A DNA stretch of 64,000 nt from Acidiferrum sp963764675 (GTDB lineage Bacteria > Acidobacteriota > Terriglobia > Acidiferrales > UBA7541), in contig CAVXTQ010000001.1 of NCBI GenBank assembly GCA_963764675.1, positions 620,001-684,000 of the forward strand, written 5' to 3'. Position numbers and translations under genes: made by a program. Positions 17,622 to 24,545 of the stretch are shown piece by piece. How positions within the stretch are numbered: the first letter of the stretch is position 1; each line of letters starts with the position of its first letter. The notes under the pieces were generated by a model that was given only the letters and a program-made list of their open reading frames with translations, ran no database searches and was not told the DNA's origin.

Positions 17622-17697
17622 ATCTTGACGGCGTCGATACCCCAAGGTATCCTATGGTTGTGGGGTAGCTAACCTCATGCCGATGAATTCCAACCTA

Positions 17698-18300
17698 TCA
17701 CTGCCTGTCGAATACCAACTGAAATACGGGACTGCCTTTGGGAATTTGGACTTCACGCAGTTCGTGAACAATCCCGTGACCAATTGCTTCGTTGGCATTG
17801 ATGGTTGTCTCTTGCAGGAAGAATTGCTCAGCGACTTCAGGACTAATACCCGCACGCTCTTGGTAGATAGCCTTGATCCTTTGTTGGTCGGCTCGGACCG
17901 CATCAAGCCTCTCTACCAAATTCCGCTCGAAAAAGTTGGCCGGTGAAGCTACTCCGAACGCGACACCGTGCAACATAAACCTTGACTGAGCGCAGGCATA
18001 CCGCTGGCTACCAGCCAAGAAAACGACAGCCCCAATGGATTCCACGTTGCCAACATTGTGAGTGACTAACGTTATTGGTAGGCCTCTCAAGGTGTTGTAT
18101 ATCGCCACTCCGTGACTTACGGAACCTCCCGGCGTTGATAGCAAAAGATGGATTTCGTTAAAACCCTGGTTCACCAAGTTGGCGAATGTCGCCAACAAAT
18201 TCTCGGTTGTCTTGGGGACTATTTCGGCAGTGAAAGACACAAATGCCGAAGGTTTGTTTTGAACTAATAGCGGCGGCTGAATCGGCGGAGTTGCTGCCAT
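17698..18300 (-). CDS. ClpP-like serine protease of the mobile element
   Basis: A 200-residue protein with the ClpP/crotonase fold signatures: LLSTPGGSVSHGVAIYNTL (the oxyanion-proximal GG), the nucleophile Ser88 in VESIGAVVFLAG, and His111 in RFMLHGVAFG. The third catalytic residue, Asp in ClpP, aligns with Glu164 (FFLQETTINANEAIGHGIV), a conservative change that may alter activity. No unfoldase gene is adjacent, and the host has its own clpP and clpX near 55.5-57.6 kb. I start it at ATG 18300 because the preceding small gene's stop lies four bases upstream, indicating coupling. A GTG at 18336 is the alternative. Confidence 0.82.
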   Translation of the reverse strand: MAATPPIQPPLLVQNKPSAFVSFTAEIVPKTTENLLATFANLVNQGFNEIHLLLSTPGGSVSHGVAIYNTLRGLPITLVTHNVGNVESIGAVVFLAGSQRYACAQSRFMLHGVAFGVASPANFFERNLVERLDAVRADQQRIKAIYQERAGISPEVAEQFFLQETTINANEAIGHGIVHELREVQIPKGSPVFQLVFDRQ

Positions 18301-18304
18301 TTTT

Positions 18305-18430
18305 CTACTTAGCCAAGATAGGAGTCTTCGGACCACGCTTTCCCTTGGTCCTTATCTTCTTGCGAGGCTCAGGCTTTGCCTTTAGCAATTTCCCCAGTAG
18401 TTTGTCGAACTTCTCTTTTTCTACTTTCAT
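18305..18430 (-). CDS. 41-residue lysine-rich protein upstream of the ClpP-like gene
   Basis: ATG at 18430, TAG at 18305-18307, then four bases to the ClpP-like ATG. The protein starts MKVEKEKFDKLLGKLLKAK and ends PKTPILAK. It has an amphipathic helix-like N-terminal half and a basic, proline-containing C-terminal half, and is too short for a known domain. The tight spacing implies co-translation with the protease, so it could be an adaptor, substrate tag or inhibitor; that is inference. No clear ribosome-binding site is visible upstream. One AUA codon is present (codon 26). Confidence 0.6.
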   Translation of the reverse strand: MKVEKEKFDKLLGKLLKAKPEPRKKIRTKGKRGPKTPILAK

Positions 18431-18454
18431 CACAAGTGCATGCTATCATACTGA

Positions 18455-18546
18455 CGGGCCCGGTCCGATTCGGACGGACGGAACCTGCGCGAACAGGCTC
18501 ACCAGATTATAAGTCAGGCGCACTAGACCAACTATGCGACGGGCCC
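18455..18546 (-). tRNA. Class II tRNA with anticodon UAU (serine-like body)
   Basis: On the minus strand a full cloverleaf folds. Acceptor GGGCCCG/CGGGCCC has 7 perfect pairs and a G discriminator. The D-stem GCAT/GTGC has an AGTTGGT loop. The anticodon stem CCTGA/TCTGG has one T-T mismatch around loop CTTATAA (anticodon TAT). A 22-base variable region forms a 6-pair hairpin with loop TTCGCG. The T-stem GTCCG/CGGAC has loop TCCGAAT. CCA is not encoded. A long variable arm plus G73 are serine-type features, whereas UAU would read the isoleucine codon AUA. It is 24 bases upstream of the small lysine-rich gene, on the same strand. Confidence 0.65.
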
Positions 18547-18569
18547 ACGGGTCAAGCAGTTAGAATAGC

Positions 18570-18620
18570 ATAACACGGGTGTTATAAAGAGCGCAACCAG
18601 GAAAATAACACTTGCGTTAT
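18570..18620 (+). promoter_or_regulatory. Twin operator palindromes before the toxin gene
   Basis: ATAACACGGGTGTTAT (18570-18585) is a perfect palindrome. ATAACACTTGCGTTAT (18605-18620) is the same palindrome with one mismatch and overlaps the toxin ATG at 18619. Centres are 35 bases apart. The HTH antitoxin encoded in this operon is the obvious candidate repressor, as in HigBA systems. Confidence 0.75.
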
Positions 18621-19035
18621 GTCCAGTCAAGCCCTAAAATCGCCATATGCTCTCTTCGATTTCTGCACTCCCCGCCAAGAGAGTGTCATTTCCAATTGGG
18701 CGAAGAGTGAAAAGCTTAGCAAGAAGGACCGCGCTAAGCTAAACCAACGGTTGGATAGACTTAAGCAACTTGATTTTGCGCTAGCGATCGGCACCAAATT
18801 GCTGAATGGCCCGGTTAAAAAAGAGATATATAAGCTCATTGCTCACGGTCAAGTGATGATGCGACCGATGCTGTGCCGGGGCCCCTTCGACAAGAACAAG
18901 GAATATACGCTCCTGGTCGGGGCTGTTGAACGAAATTTTAAACTCGAACCATCGAGCTGCCTATCAGATGCCACAACAAATAGGGATATTTTGTTGAAAG
19001 ACAAAAGCAGGAGAATCGACCATGTTCGGCTATGA
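18619..19035 (+). CDS. RelE/HigB-like toxin
   Basis: A 138-residue protein. Its C-terminal half, with VKKEIYKLIAHGQVMMRPMLCRGPFDKNKEYTLL presented here only as a region around residues 66-100, has the pattern of phage-Gp49/HigB-like RelE-fold toxins, which cleave mRNA on the ribosome. The N-terminal part is charged and helical (SKKDRAKLNQRLDRLK). It precedes and overlaps the HTH gene by 14 bases, the toxin-first order of HigBA modules. The start codon lies inside the second operator. I am fairly sure of the fold and less sure of the target. Confidence 0.75.
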   Translation: MSSQALKSPYALFDFCTPRQESVISNWAKSEKLSKKDRAKLNQRLDRLKQLDFALAIGTKLLNGPVKKEIYKLIAHGQVMMRPMLCRGPFDKNKEYTLLVGAVERNFKLEPSSCLSDATTNRDILLKDKSRRIDHVRL

Positions 19036-19507
19036 CAACACTCTGCGAGATGAGTTTATAGACCCGGACTACCGACAGGCATATGCCGAAGACTATCTGA
19101 ATACATACGTGGCAACTCAAATCCAAGTGCTACGTGAGCAGAGAGGTCTGAGTCAGCAAGAGCTTGCCGAATTGATCGGCACAAAACAACCAGGAATTTC
19201 CCGACTAGAGAATATTAATCACAGTTCGTGGAAGACCGAAACGCTCAAGAAAGTCGCCAACGCTCTCGGCGTACGACTGAAGATTTCTTTTGAAACCTAC
19301 GGCGATTTGCTCAACGAAGCAAGCACCTTTGGCCGCCGTTCTCTACAAAGGCCGGAATTTGAGCAAGACCCAGCCATTTATCCAAGTGAAAGCATGGCCT
19401 ACTATTTCATTCCTTCCAGCGCCACAAGGGATGCGATTCAGATTGGTCAAACCGCTTCCAGTATGGCGCAAACAAAGGCACCAGAGATACTTGGTGTAGC
19501 TGCGTAG
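19022..19507 (+). CDS. HTH (XRE/HigA-like) antitoxin
   Basis: A 161-residue protein with a Cro/C1-type helix-turn-helix at about residues 32-85 (LREQRGLSQQELAELIGTKQ, ISRLENINHSSW, LKKVANALGVRLKISF). ATG 19022 is preceded by GGAG. The C-terminal 75 residues have no recognised domain and may contact the toxin. Partner of the overlapping upstream toxin gene. Likely binds the two palindromes at 18570-18620 to autoregulate the operon. Confidence 0.85.
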   Translation: MFGYDNTLRDEFIDPDYRQAYAEDYLNTYVATQIQVLREQRGLSQQELAELIGTKQPGISRLENINHSSWKTETLKKVANALGVRLKISFETYGDLLNEASTFGRRSLQRPEFEQDPAIYPSESMAYYFIPSSATRDAIQIGQTASSMAQTKAPEILGVAA

Positions 19508-19517
19508 GAGATCGAAT

Positions 19518-19856
19518 ATGTCGAACAGCCCCGCAAATCCACTAGCAGGTGTGACCTTTCCGACAGAAGGTGTGCCAACTGTCTATTCCAATCACGCAAG
19601 CCCTTCGTTGTCATTCAACGACATTAGAATCTATTTCAATGAGTTGGCCCCAAAACAATTGCAAGCCGTACAAGCTGCTGCTGCCACGAGCAGCGAGGCA
19701 ATGATCACCCCGCGTCTATGTGTAGTCGTATCGCCAGAGTTCGCAAAGGCACTTGCGCAATCTCTAGAGACTGCAGTAGCAAAATATGAGGCTGTCTTCG
19801 GTCCCCTGCGTATAGCTCCCACTCAGGAGCAATTCGTCGCAAAACTAGAAAGTTAA
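19518..19856 (+). CDS. DUF3467-like protein
   Basis: A 112-residue protein with the pattern of DUF3467: VYSNHASPSLSFNDIRIYF near the N-terminus, then CVVVSPEFAKALAQSLETAV and KYEAVFG at the C-terminus. The molecular role of the family is not established. It starts 10 bases after the antitoxin stop with an AGGAG site, so it is the third gene of the toxin-antitoxin operon. A protein of this type as the third member of such a module is unusual to me. Confidence 0.7.
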   Translation: MSNSPANPLAGVTFPTEGVPTVYSNHASPSLSFNDIRIYFNELAPKQLQAVQAAAATSSEAMITPRLCVVVSPEFAKALAQSLETAVAKYEAVFGPLRIAPTQEQFVAKLES

Positions 19857-19902
19857 GGCGTTGCCCTGTCGCGGCAGGGGTTCATCTTCGACTCTAAGGG
19901 TG

Positions 19903-19926
19903 ATCTGTGTCAAATGCATAATCACC
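19903..19926 (-). repeat. Right terminal inverted repeat of the element
   Basis: It reads ATCTGTGTCAAATGCATAAT then CACC on the plus strand, the inverted counterpart of 16560-16583 with one mismatch. It overlaps a 9-bp hairpin (AAGGGTGAT at 19896, ATCACCCTT at 19921) that might also terminate the cargo operon. Confidence 0.9.
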
Positions 19927-19933
19927 CTTTAAC
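19927..19933 (+). repeat. Candidate target-site duplication, right copy (CTTTAAC)
   Basis: Identical to 16553-16559 and immediately outside the right inverted repeat. Confidence 0.7.
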
Positions 19934-19934
19934 T

Positions 19935-19958
19935 CCTTTAGAATGAACACTTGTGAAA
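19935..19958 (+). repeat. Outer direct repeat, right copy
   Basis: Starts CCTTTAGAATG and ends TTGTGAAA; 21 of 24 bases match 16511-16534 in the same orientation. The stretch from here to 20194 holds no gene or further signal that I can see. Confidence 0.65.
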
Positions 19959-20194
19959 AACATAGGGGGGTGGGGATGCTCAGAAAGTTAACAATCAGGC
20001 GCTGAACTGGTGGAGGTGGTGGTCGGGATGAGAAACAGCCGAGGCGCATCCATTCCTTTTCGGACAGCGGGCCAAAATGAGGATCGGGCTGCCGCCGCGG
20101 GTTAGTCCACGGGCGCGGTTGCTACTCGCGGAAGGTAGCTCAAGGAAGGCACTCAGCGATTGAAAAAACCGCCGGAATAACATTTACTCACGGG

Positions 20195-21088
20195 ATGCGC
20201 TCTCGGCTGACTTGGTTAGTGCTTTGCACGCTCGCTGCGGCTTTCCTCGCGGCGGACTCGGGCCGCTTGCTGGCGGCGGACACACCTACGGTCCACGGTT
20301 TGTGGGTGTGGAAGAGTCCGACGGTGTTGGAGGAGCCGCGAGGCGCGGAGAAATTGCGCGACTTCTGCAAAGCGCAGGGCATCAACGAAGTGTACGTCTC
20401 CGTTTCGGCGAAGAGCGAGCCGGAAGAAGACAAGCAGCTTGCCGGGCTCATTGGCACGCTGCACCGATCCGGTATTCACGTGGAGGCGTTGCTATCGAGC
20501 GCGGACGCCGACGAGGCAGGAAAGCACCGCGAGACGCTGCTGGAACACGTTCGGATGATCGCGCAATTCAACCAGCGGCATTCAGGCGAGCGTTTCGACG
20601 GGATTCATCTGGACGTGGAACCGCAGCAGCGCCCGGAGAACAAGGGGCCAGGCAATCTGAGATTCTTGCCCGGCCTAGTGGACGCCTTCAGGGAAGTGCG
20701 CAGCGCGGCCGAAGCGGAGCACATGACCGTAAATGCCGATATTCAGAACAAATTGCTGAAAGGCGACTTGGAGCAACGAAGAAAGCTAATGACCGCTCTG
20801 CCGCGGTTGACGCTGATGCTCTACGAGCTGAGCAGCCCCACCGATGGCGCGACCACGGAGCAAAAAACCGAAAAACTGCGCAACGAGAGCCAGAAATTCC
20901 TCGACATGGCGTATCAAGGATTGAACGAAGCGCATCTCGCGAAAATGGTGATCGGTCTGCGCACGCCGGATTACGAGCAACTGCTCCCTGAAATGCTGAA
21001 GAGCTTGGACGACGCGCATAACGGGAATCCGCACTACGCCGGTTGGTCGCGGCATTCCTACAACGATTACTGGAAGACGGCGCAGTAA
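20195..21088 (+). CDS. Secreted TIM-barrel-like protein of unknown function
   Basis: A 297-residue protein with a signal peptide (residues 1-28, ending LLAADT). The body starts VHGLWVWKSPTVL and has an alternating strand/helix pattern. RFDGIHLDVEPQ (residues 134-144) resembles the DxxDxE-like strand of GH18-type and related glycoside hydrolases, with Asp140 and Glu142 as possible catalytic residues. A later LMLYEL strand also fits a barrel. No specific substrate can be assigned. It could instead be a non-enzymatic hydrolase-like protein. Confidence 0.75.
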   Translation: MRSRLTWLVLCTLAAAFLAADSGRLLAADTPTVHGLWVWKSPTVLEEPRGAEKLRDFCKAQGINEVYVSVSAKSEPEEDKQLAGLIGTLHRSGIHVEALLSSADADEAGKHRETLLEHVRMIAQFNQRHSGERFDGIHLDVEPQQRPENKGPGNLRFLPGLVDAFREVRSAAEAEHMTVNADIQNKLLKGDLEQRRKLMTALPRLTLMLYELSSPTDGATTEQKTEKLRNESQKFLDMAYQGLNEAHLAKMVIGLRTPDYEQLLPEMLKSLDDAHNGNPHYAGWSRHSYNDYWKTAQ

Positions 21089-21121
21089 GGTTGCTGCGCG
21101 AATCGGCGCCGCGGTTGCAAG

Positions 21122-21664
21122 TTATGGGGTTGAGGCTGCGATTGGAACGGCAGGCTTGCGAGTCCGGAACCAGAGCCACAGCGCGGCGATCGCGACGAAA
21201 GCTCCGGCGGAATCGAGCAGGGAATCATAGGGCGAAGCGGTACGGCTGGCGACGAAGGCTTGGTGGATTTCGTCGAGCGCGGAATAGCCTGCAGCGATGA
21301 ATAGCGCCGTCAGGCCCCACGACCAGCGCCAGCCTTTGCGGCCGCTGCGCACGCCGCGGTACAGGAACAAACAAAACACAAAATACTCGGTGAAGTGCGC
21401 GGTCTTGCGGATGCAGTAGTGAATCAAGTCGATCTGGTCCGCGTTAAAGGACGGAAAGAGCCAACGCAGGACCGGCTCGATCAGGGATCCGGTATGCTCG
21501 GCCGAAAATGTGTCGGTGGACATCACGAAGATGAAGCCGGCCCAAACAAAAGCGGGCCACCAGGAGCGCAGCCAAGCGGGAATCAGCAAGCGGACCAGCC
21601 GGGGTTGCATTTCGGGCAGGTGCGGTGCGGGACGCGGGTTGCGCCAGGGTTGCCGTTCGGACAA
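21122..21664 (-). CDS. VanZ-like membrane protein
   Basis: A 180-residue protein with about four membrane helices. The VanZ-family signatures are visible: IFVMSTDTFSAEHT, then HYCIRKTAHFTEYFVFCLFLY, and the C-terminal DEIHQAFVASRTASPYDSL followed by DSAGA. VanZ homologues are widespread; the original member gives low-level teicoplanin resistance, but most chromosomal ones have no known role. Convergent with the upstream secreted protein gene. Confidence 0.88.
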   Translation of the reverse strand: MSERQPWRNPRPAPHLPEMQPRLVRLLIPAWLRSWWPAFVWAGFIFVMSTDTFSAEHTGSLIEPVLRWLFPSFNADQIDLIHYCIRKTAHFTEYFVFCLFLYRGVRSGRKGWRWSWGLTALFIAAGYSALDEIHQAFVASRTASPYDSLLDSAGAFVAIAALWLWFRTRKPAVPIAASTP

Positions 21665-21763
21665 AGGGTCTTGCTCCAGTTCTCTACGCCCATCTATTTT
21701 AGCCTGCGGTGTTGCGGAAATACTTACGCGGAAAAGTGATTGTTGCTATCACGAGAAACAAGC

Positions 21764-21784
21764 GTGGCGGAAGCCGCCGCACTC
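21764..21784 (+). repeat. Palindromic repeat near the guaB stop
   Basis: GTGGCGGAAGCCGCCGCACTC contains the palindrome GGCGG-AA-CCGCC-like arms. A related sequence, AAGCGGCGTCAAGCCGCCGC followed by ACTCC, is at about 41665. Both share the AAGCCGCCGCACTC half. Confidence 0.5.
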
Positions 21785-21789
21785 GAAAG

Positions 21790-23259
21790 CTATTCCATAC
21801 GATAGTTGGGAGCTTCGCGGGTGATGATGACGTCGTGGACGTGACTCTCACGCAGGCCCGCGGAGGTGATGCGAACGAAGCGGCCGTTCGCGGTGAGTTC
21901 TTTGAGGTTCTCTGCACCGGCGTAGCCCATGCCGCTCTTTAGGCCGCCGACGAGCTGGTCGGTGAGCGCTCCCAAAGAGCCTTTGTAAGGCACGCGCCCT
22001 TCGACGCCTTCGGGCACGGACTTACCGCGCTCGCGGTCGGTATCGTCCTGGACGGTGGCGTAGCGGTCCGAGCCTGCGTCCATCGCAGCGGTAGAACCCA
22101 TGCCGCGGTAGGACTTGAAGGTGCGGCCTTGGAAGAGGATCGTTTCGCCTGGCGATTCCTCGGTGCCGGCGAAGAGGCTGCCGATCATGACGCACGACGC
22201 GCCGGCAGCGATCGCCTTGGTGATGTCTCCGGAGAACTTGATGCCGCCGTCGGCGATGATGGGGACGCCGGTGCCTTGGGCGGCGCGCGCCGCTTCCATG
22301 ATGGCAGTGAGTTGCGGCACCCCCGCGCCGGTAACGACGCGCGTGGTGCAAATCGACCCTGGGCCGATGCCGACTTTCAGGCCATCGATTCCCAGGGCGA
22401 TCAGATCTTTCGCACCTTCGTAGGTGGCTACGTTTCCGGCGATGAGCTGGATTTCGGGGAGGCGATGCTTGATGGCTTTGATGGCATCCATCACGCGCTG
22501 GGAGTGGCCGTGGGCGGTGTCTACCGCGAGAACATCAGCCTTGGTCTTGGCCATTTCGACGGCGCGCTCCAGGAAGTCGCCGGTGGCGCCAACGGCCGCG
22601 CCGGCACGAAGGCGGCCTTGCTCGTCTTTCGCGGCGCGAGGATATTCGAGTTTTTTCTGAATGTCTTTTACGGTGATCAGGCCTTTGAGATTGAAGTCCT
22701 GATCGACAACGAGGAGCTTTTCGATGCGGTGCTTCTGCAGGATGCGCTCGGCTTCGTCGAGCGTGGTGCCGACGGGAACGGTGACGAGATTGTCCTTGGT
22801 CATAACGGAGCTGACCAATTGAGAGTGATTCTTCTCGAAGCGAAGATCGCGATTGGTGAGGATGCCGGTGAGGCGGGAGCCGCGGGTGACGGGAAGGCCG
22901 GAGATGCGGTACTTGGTCATGATCTCAAGGGCCTGGCGGAGGGTAATGTCGGGGGAAATGGTGACGGGGTCAACGATCATCCCGCTTTCCGAGCGCTTTA
23001 CGCGGTCGACTTCTTCGGCTTGACGGTCGATGGCCATGTTGCGGTGAATGATGCCGATGCCGCCCTGGCGGGCGATGGCGATGGCGAGGTTGGACTCGGT
23101 GACGGTGTCCATGGCGGCGGAGGCCAGCGGAATGTTGAGCGCAAGCCTGCGCGTGAAGCAGGTGCGTGTGTCGACTTCGGTGGGCAAGACGGAAGATTTG
23201 CCGGGGAGGAGGAGTACGTCGTCAAAGGTGAGGCCTTCGGTAATCTGAGAGTCGATCAT
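21790..23259 (-). CDS. guaB: Inosine-5'-monophosphate dehydrogenase
   Basis: A 489-residue enzyme that oxidises IMP to XMP, the committed step to GTP. The barrel starts GLTFDDVLLLPGKSSVLP. A CBS-domain pair occupies about residues 95-205 (TKYRISGLPVTRGSRLTGILTNRD within it, described by position). The catalytic Cys304 lies in GPGSICTTRVVTGAGVPQ. The flap and C-terminus include GRVPYKGSLG. The frame is intact, and a 12-bp hairpin occupies its leader. Confidence 0.98.
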   Translation of the reverse strand: MIDSQITEGLTFDDVLLLPGKSSVLPTEVDTRTCFTRRLALNIPLASAAMDTVTESNLAIAIARQGGIGIIHRNMAIDRQAEEVDRVKRSESGMIVDPVTISPDITLRQALEIMTKYRISGLPVTRGSRLTGILTNRDLRFEKNHSQLVSSVMTKDNLVTVPVGTTLDEAERILQKHRIEKLLVVDQDFNLKGLITVKDIQKKLEYPRAAKDEQGRLRAGAAVGATGDFLERAVEMAKTKADVLAVDTAHGHSQRVMDAIKAIKHRLPEIQLIAGNVATYEGAKDLIALGIDGLKVGIGPGSICTTRVVTGAGVPQLTAIMEAARAAQGTGVPIIADGGIKFSGDITKAIAAGASCVMIGSLFAGTEESPGETILFQGRTFKSYRGMGSTAAMDAGSDRYATVQDDTDRERGKSVPEGVEGRVPYKGSLGALTDQLVGGLKSGMGYAGAENLKELTANGRFVRITSAGLRESHVHDVIITREAPNYRME

Positions 23260-23297
23260 TCAGTCCTCTGGTGTAAAGATTGGGACATAAAACAGCG

Positions 23298-23323
23298 CAG
23301 CCCAGCGGGTGCCCGCTGGGCTG
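23298..23323. promoter_or_regulatory. Perfect 12-bp hairpin in the guaB leader
   Basis: CAGCCCAGCGGG, two-base loop TG, CCCGCTGGGCTG. It sits 39 bases before the guaB start, in the region between divergent guaB and the hydrolase gene. No T-run follows on the guaB strand, so it is not a standard attenuator. It may be a REP-like palindrome or an mRNA-stability element. Confidence 0.5.
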
Positions 23324-23520
23324 ATCAGGAAATTCATCGAATCGAAAAAATGCGTCACTGTGAATTTTTATTGTAGCGGCAGGAGCGTAGTGGGTCAAGC
23401 CGCGAAGCGACGCAGACCCGCTTGAGGGCCGAGCGGGAGACGTCGGAAGCATCTTCAGAAGTAGGGCCTGCCGGGCCAGACTTGCCGTGACCGTATGCGT
23501 GCACTACAGTGAAGTCCGCC

Positions 23521-24504
23521 ATGCCAAACCTGGATTTTGTGCCGCATTCGCTGTTGCGGAGCGGGCACGCGATGACCATTGCGGCAGCGTTTGTGCCGCG
23601 ACGCTTTACGTTGCCGCCGGCGGAGCAGCGGTTGTTCCGAGTGGATTCGTTTTCGCAACTGCTGGCGCTGTGCCATTGGCAAGAAGGGAAGCGGCGGGAT
23701 CAGCCGGTGATTGCGATCGTGCATGGACTCGAGGGCTCCGCGGATTCGAATTACGTGCGAGGAATCGCGGAGAAGGCCTTTCACCGGGGATTTCATGTGG
23801 TGCGGCTGAACCAGCGGAATTGCGGGGGAAGCGAACGGCTCACGCCGACGCTGTACAACTCTGGAATGAGCGGGGACTACCGCGCCGTGTTCGAAGAACT
23901 GGCGAATGGCGACGGGTTCGAGCAGATCTTCCTTGCGGGTTACTCGATGGGCGGGAATCTGGTCACCAAGATGGCGGGAGAGTACGGCGAGGATGTGCCG
24001 CTGGCGTTGCGTGGGATTTGTGGCGTGTGCCCGGCGTTGAATCTGTCGGCTTGCGCCGATGCGCTAGAACTGAGGGAGAACTACTTGTACCAGCGGCATT
24101 TCGTCAAAGGGCTGATGGCTCGCTACGCCCGAAAGGCGCAACTGTTTCCGGACCGATATACGCGGAACGGATTCGGACCGATTCGAACGGTGCGAGAATT
24201 CGACGACGCCATTACGGCGCCATGTTTTGGGTATCGGGATGCCGAGGAGTATTACGAGGCGGCGGGAGCCAAGAAGGTGATCGCGCAAGTGCGTGTGCCG
24301 GCACTGCTGATTACGGCGGAGGATGATCCGTTTGTGCCGTACGTTTCGTTCTTGGCGGCGCGTGTGGAGCGAAACCCCGCGATTCGATTCCTGGCACCGG
24401 AGCACGGCGGGCATTGCGCGTTTATTTCCAACCAGAGTGGAATGGAGCGGTTCTGGGCGGAGCAGAGGATTGTTGAGTTTTGTGAGGCGCAGCGGGCTGG
24501 GTAG
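23521..24504 (+). CDS. Alpha/beta hydrolase, YheT type
   Basis: A 327-residue protein from ATG 23521 (a GTG at 23509 is also possible; neither has a clear ribosome-binding site). The early IVHGLEGSADSNYVRGIAEK segment and RLNQRNCGGSE are typical of the YheT/COG0429 subgroup. The nucleophile elbow is AGYSMGGN, with acid EDDPFVP and histidine HGGHC near the C-terminus. The family contains putative esterases and thioesterases of unclear substrate. Divergent from guaB. Confidence 0.9.
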   Translation: MPNLDFVPHSLLRSGHAMTIAAAFVPRRFTLPPAEQRLFRVDSFSQLLALCHWQEGKRRDQPVIAIVHGLEGSADSNYVRGIAEKAFHRGFHVVRLNQRNCGGSERLTPTLYNSGMSGDYRAVFEELANGDGFEQIFLAGYSMGGNLVTKMAGEYGEDVPLALRGICGVCPALNLSACADALELRENYLYQRHFVKGLMARYARKAQLFPDRYTRNGFGPIRTVREFDDAITAPCFGYRDAEEYYEAAGAKKVIAQVRVPALLITAEDDPFVPYVSFLAARVERNPAIRFLAPEHGGHCAFISNQSGMERFWAEQRIVEFCEAQRAG

Positions 24505-24545
24505 AAGTGGTACTGGCCCTCGACAGGGCACAACGCCGGAGCGCG

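Larger units (their letters stand above)
16560..19926 (+). mobile_element. IS1595-type element carrying ClpP-like, tRNA and toxin-antitoxin cargo
   Basis: A 3367-bp segment bounded by inverted repeats of 24 bp with a single mismatch (16560-16583 and 19903-19926) and flanked by a 7-bp direct repeat. In order it holds a 31-residue peptide, an ISXO2-like transposase (plus), a ClpP-like protease and a 41-residue basic protein (minus), a class II tRNA (minus), and a toxin, an antitoxin and a DUF3467 gene (plus). GC is visibly lower than in the flanks. IS1595-family elements with passenger genes are known, but I do not recognise this cargo set from any named element. Confidence 0.85.

Noticed and set aside
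17698..18300. The mobile-element ClpP-like gene as the housekeeping clpP.
   Set aside because: A canonical clpP lies at 56965-57589 beside clpX; the element copy is divergent and has Glu at the catalytic Asp position.
18243..18512. A plus-strand open frame across the tRNA region.
   Set aside because: Its downstream part is the antisense of the tRNA cloverleaf and its upstream part is antisense to the 41-residue gene, both better supported.
23260..23520. A riboswitch in the guaB leader.
   Set aside because: Apart from one simple hairpin there is no conserved aptamer-like architecture, and no purine- or PRPP-type motif is recognisable.
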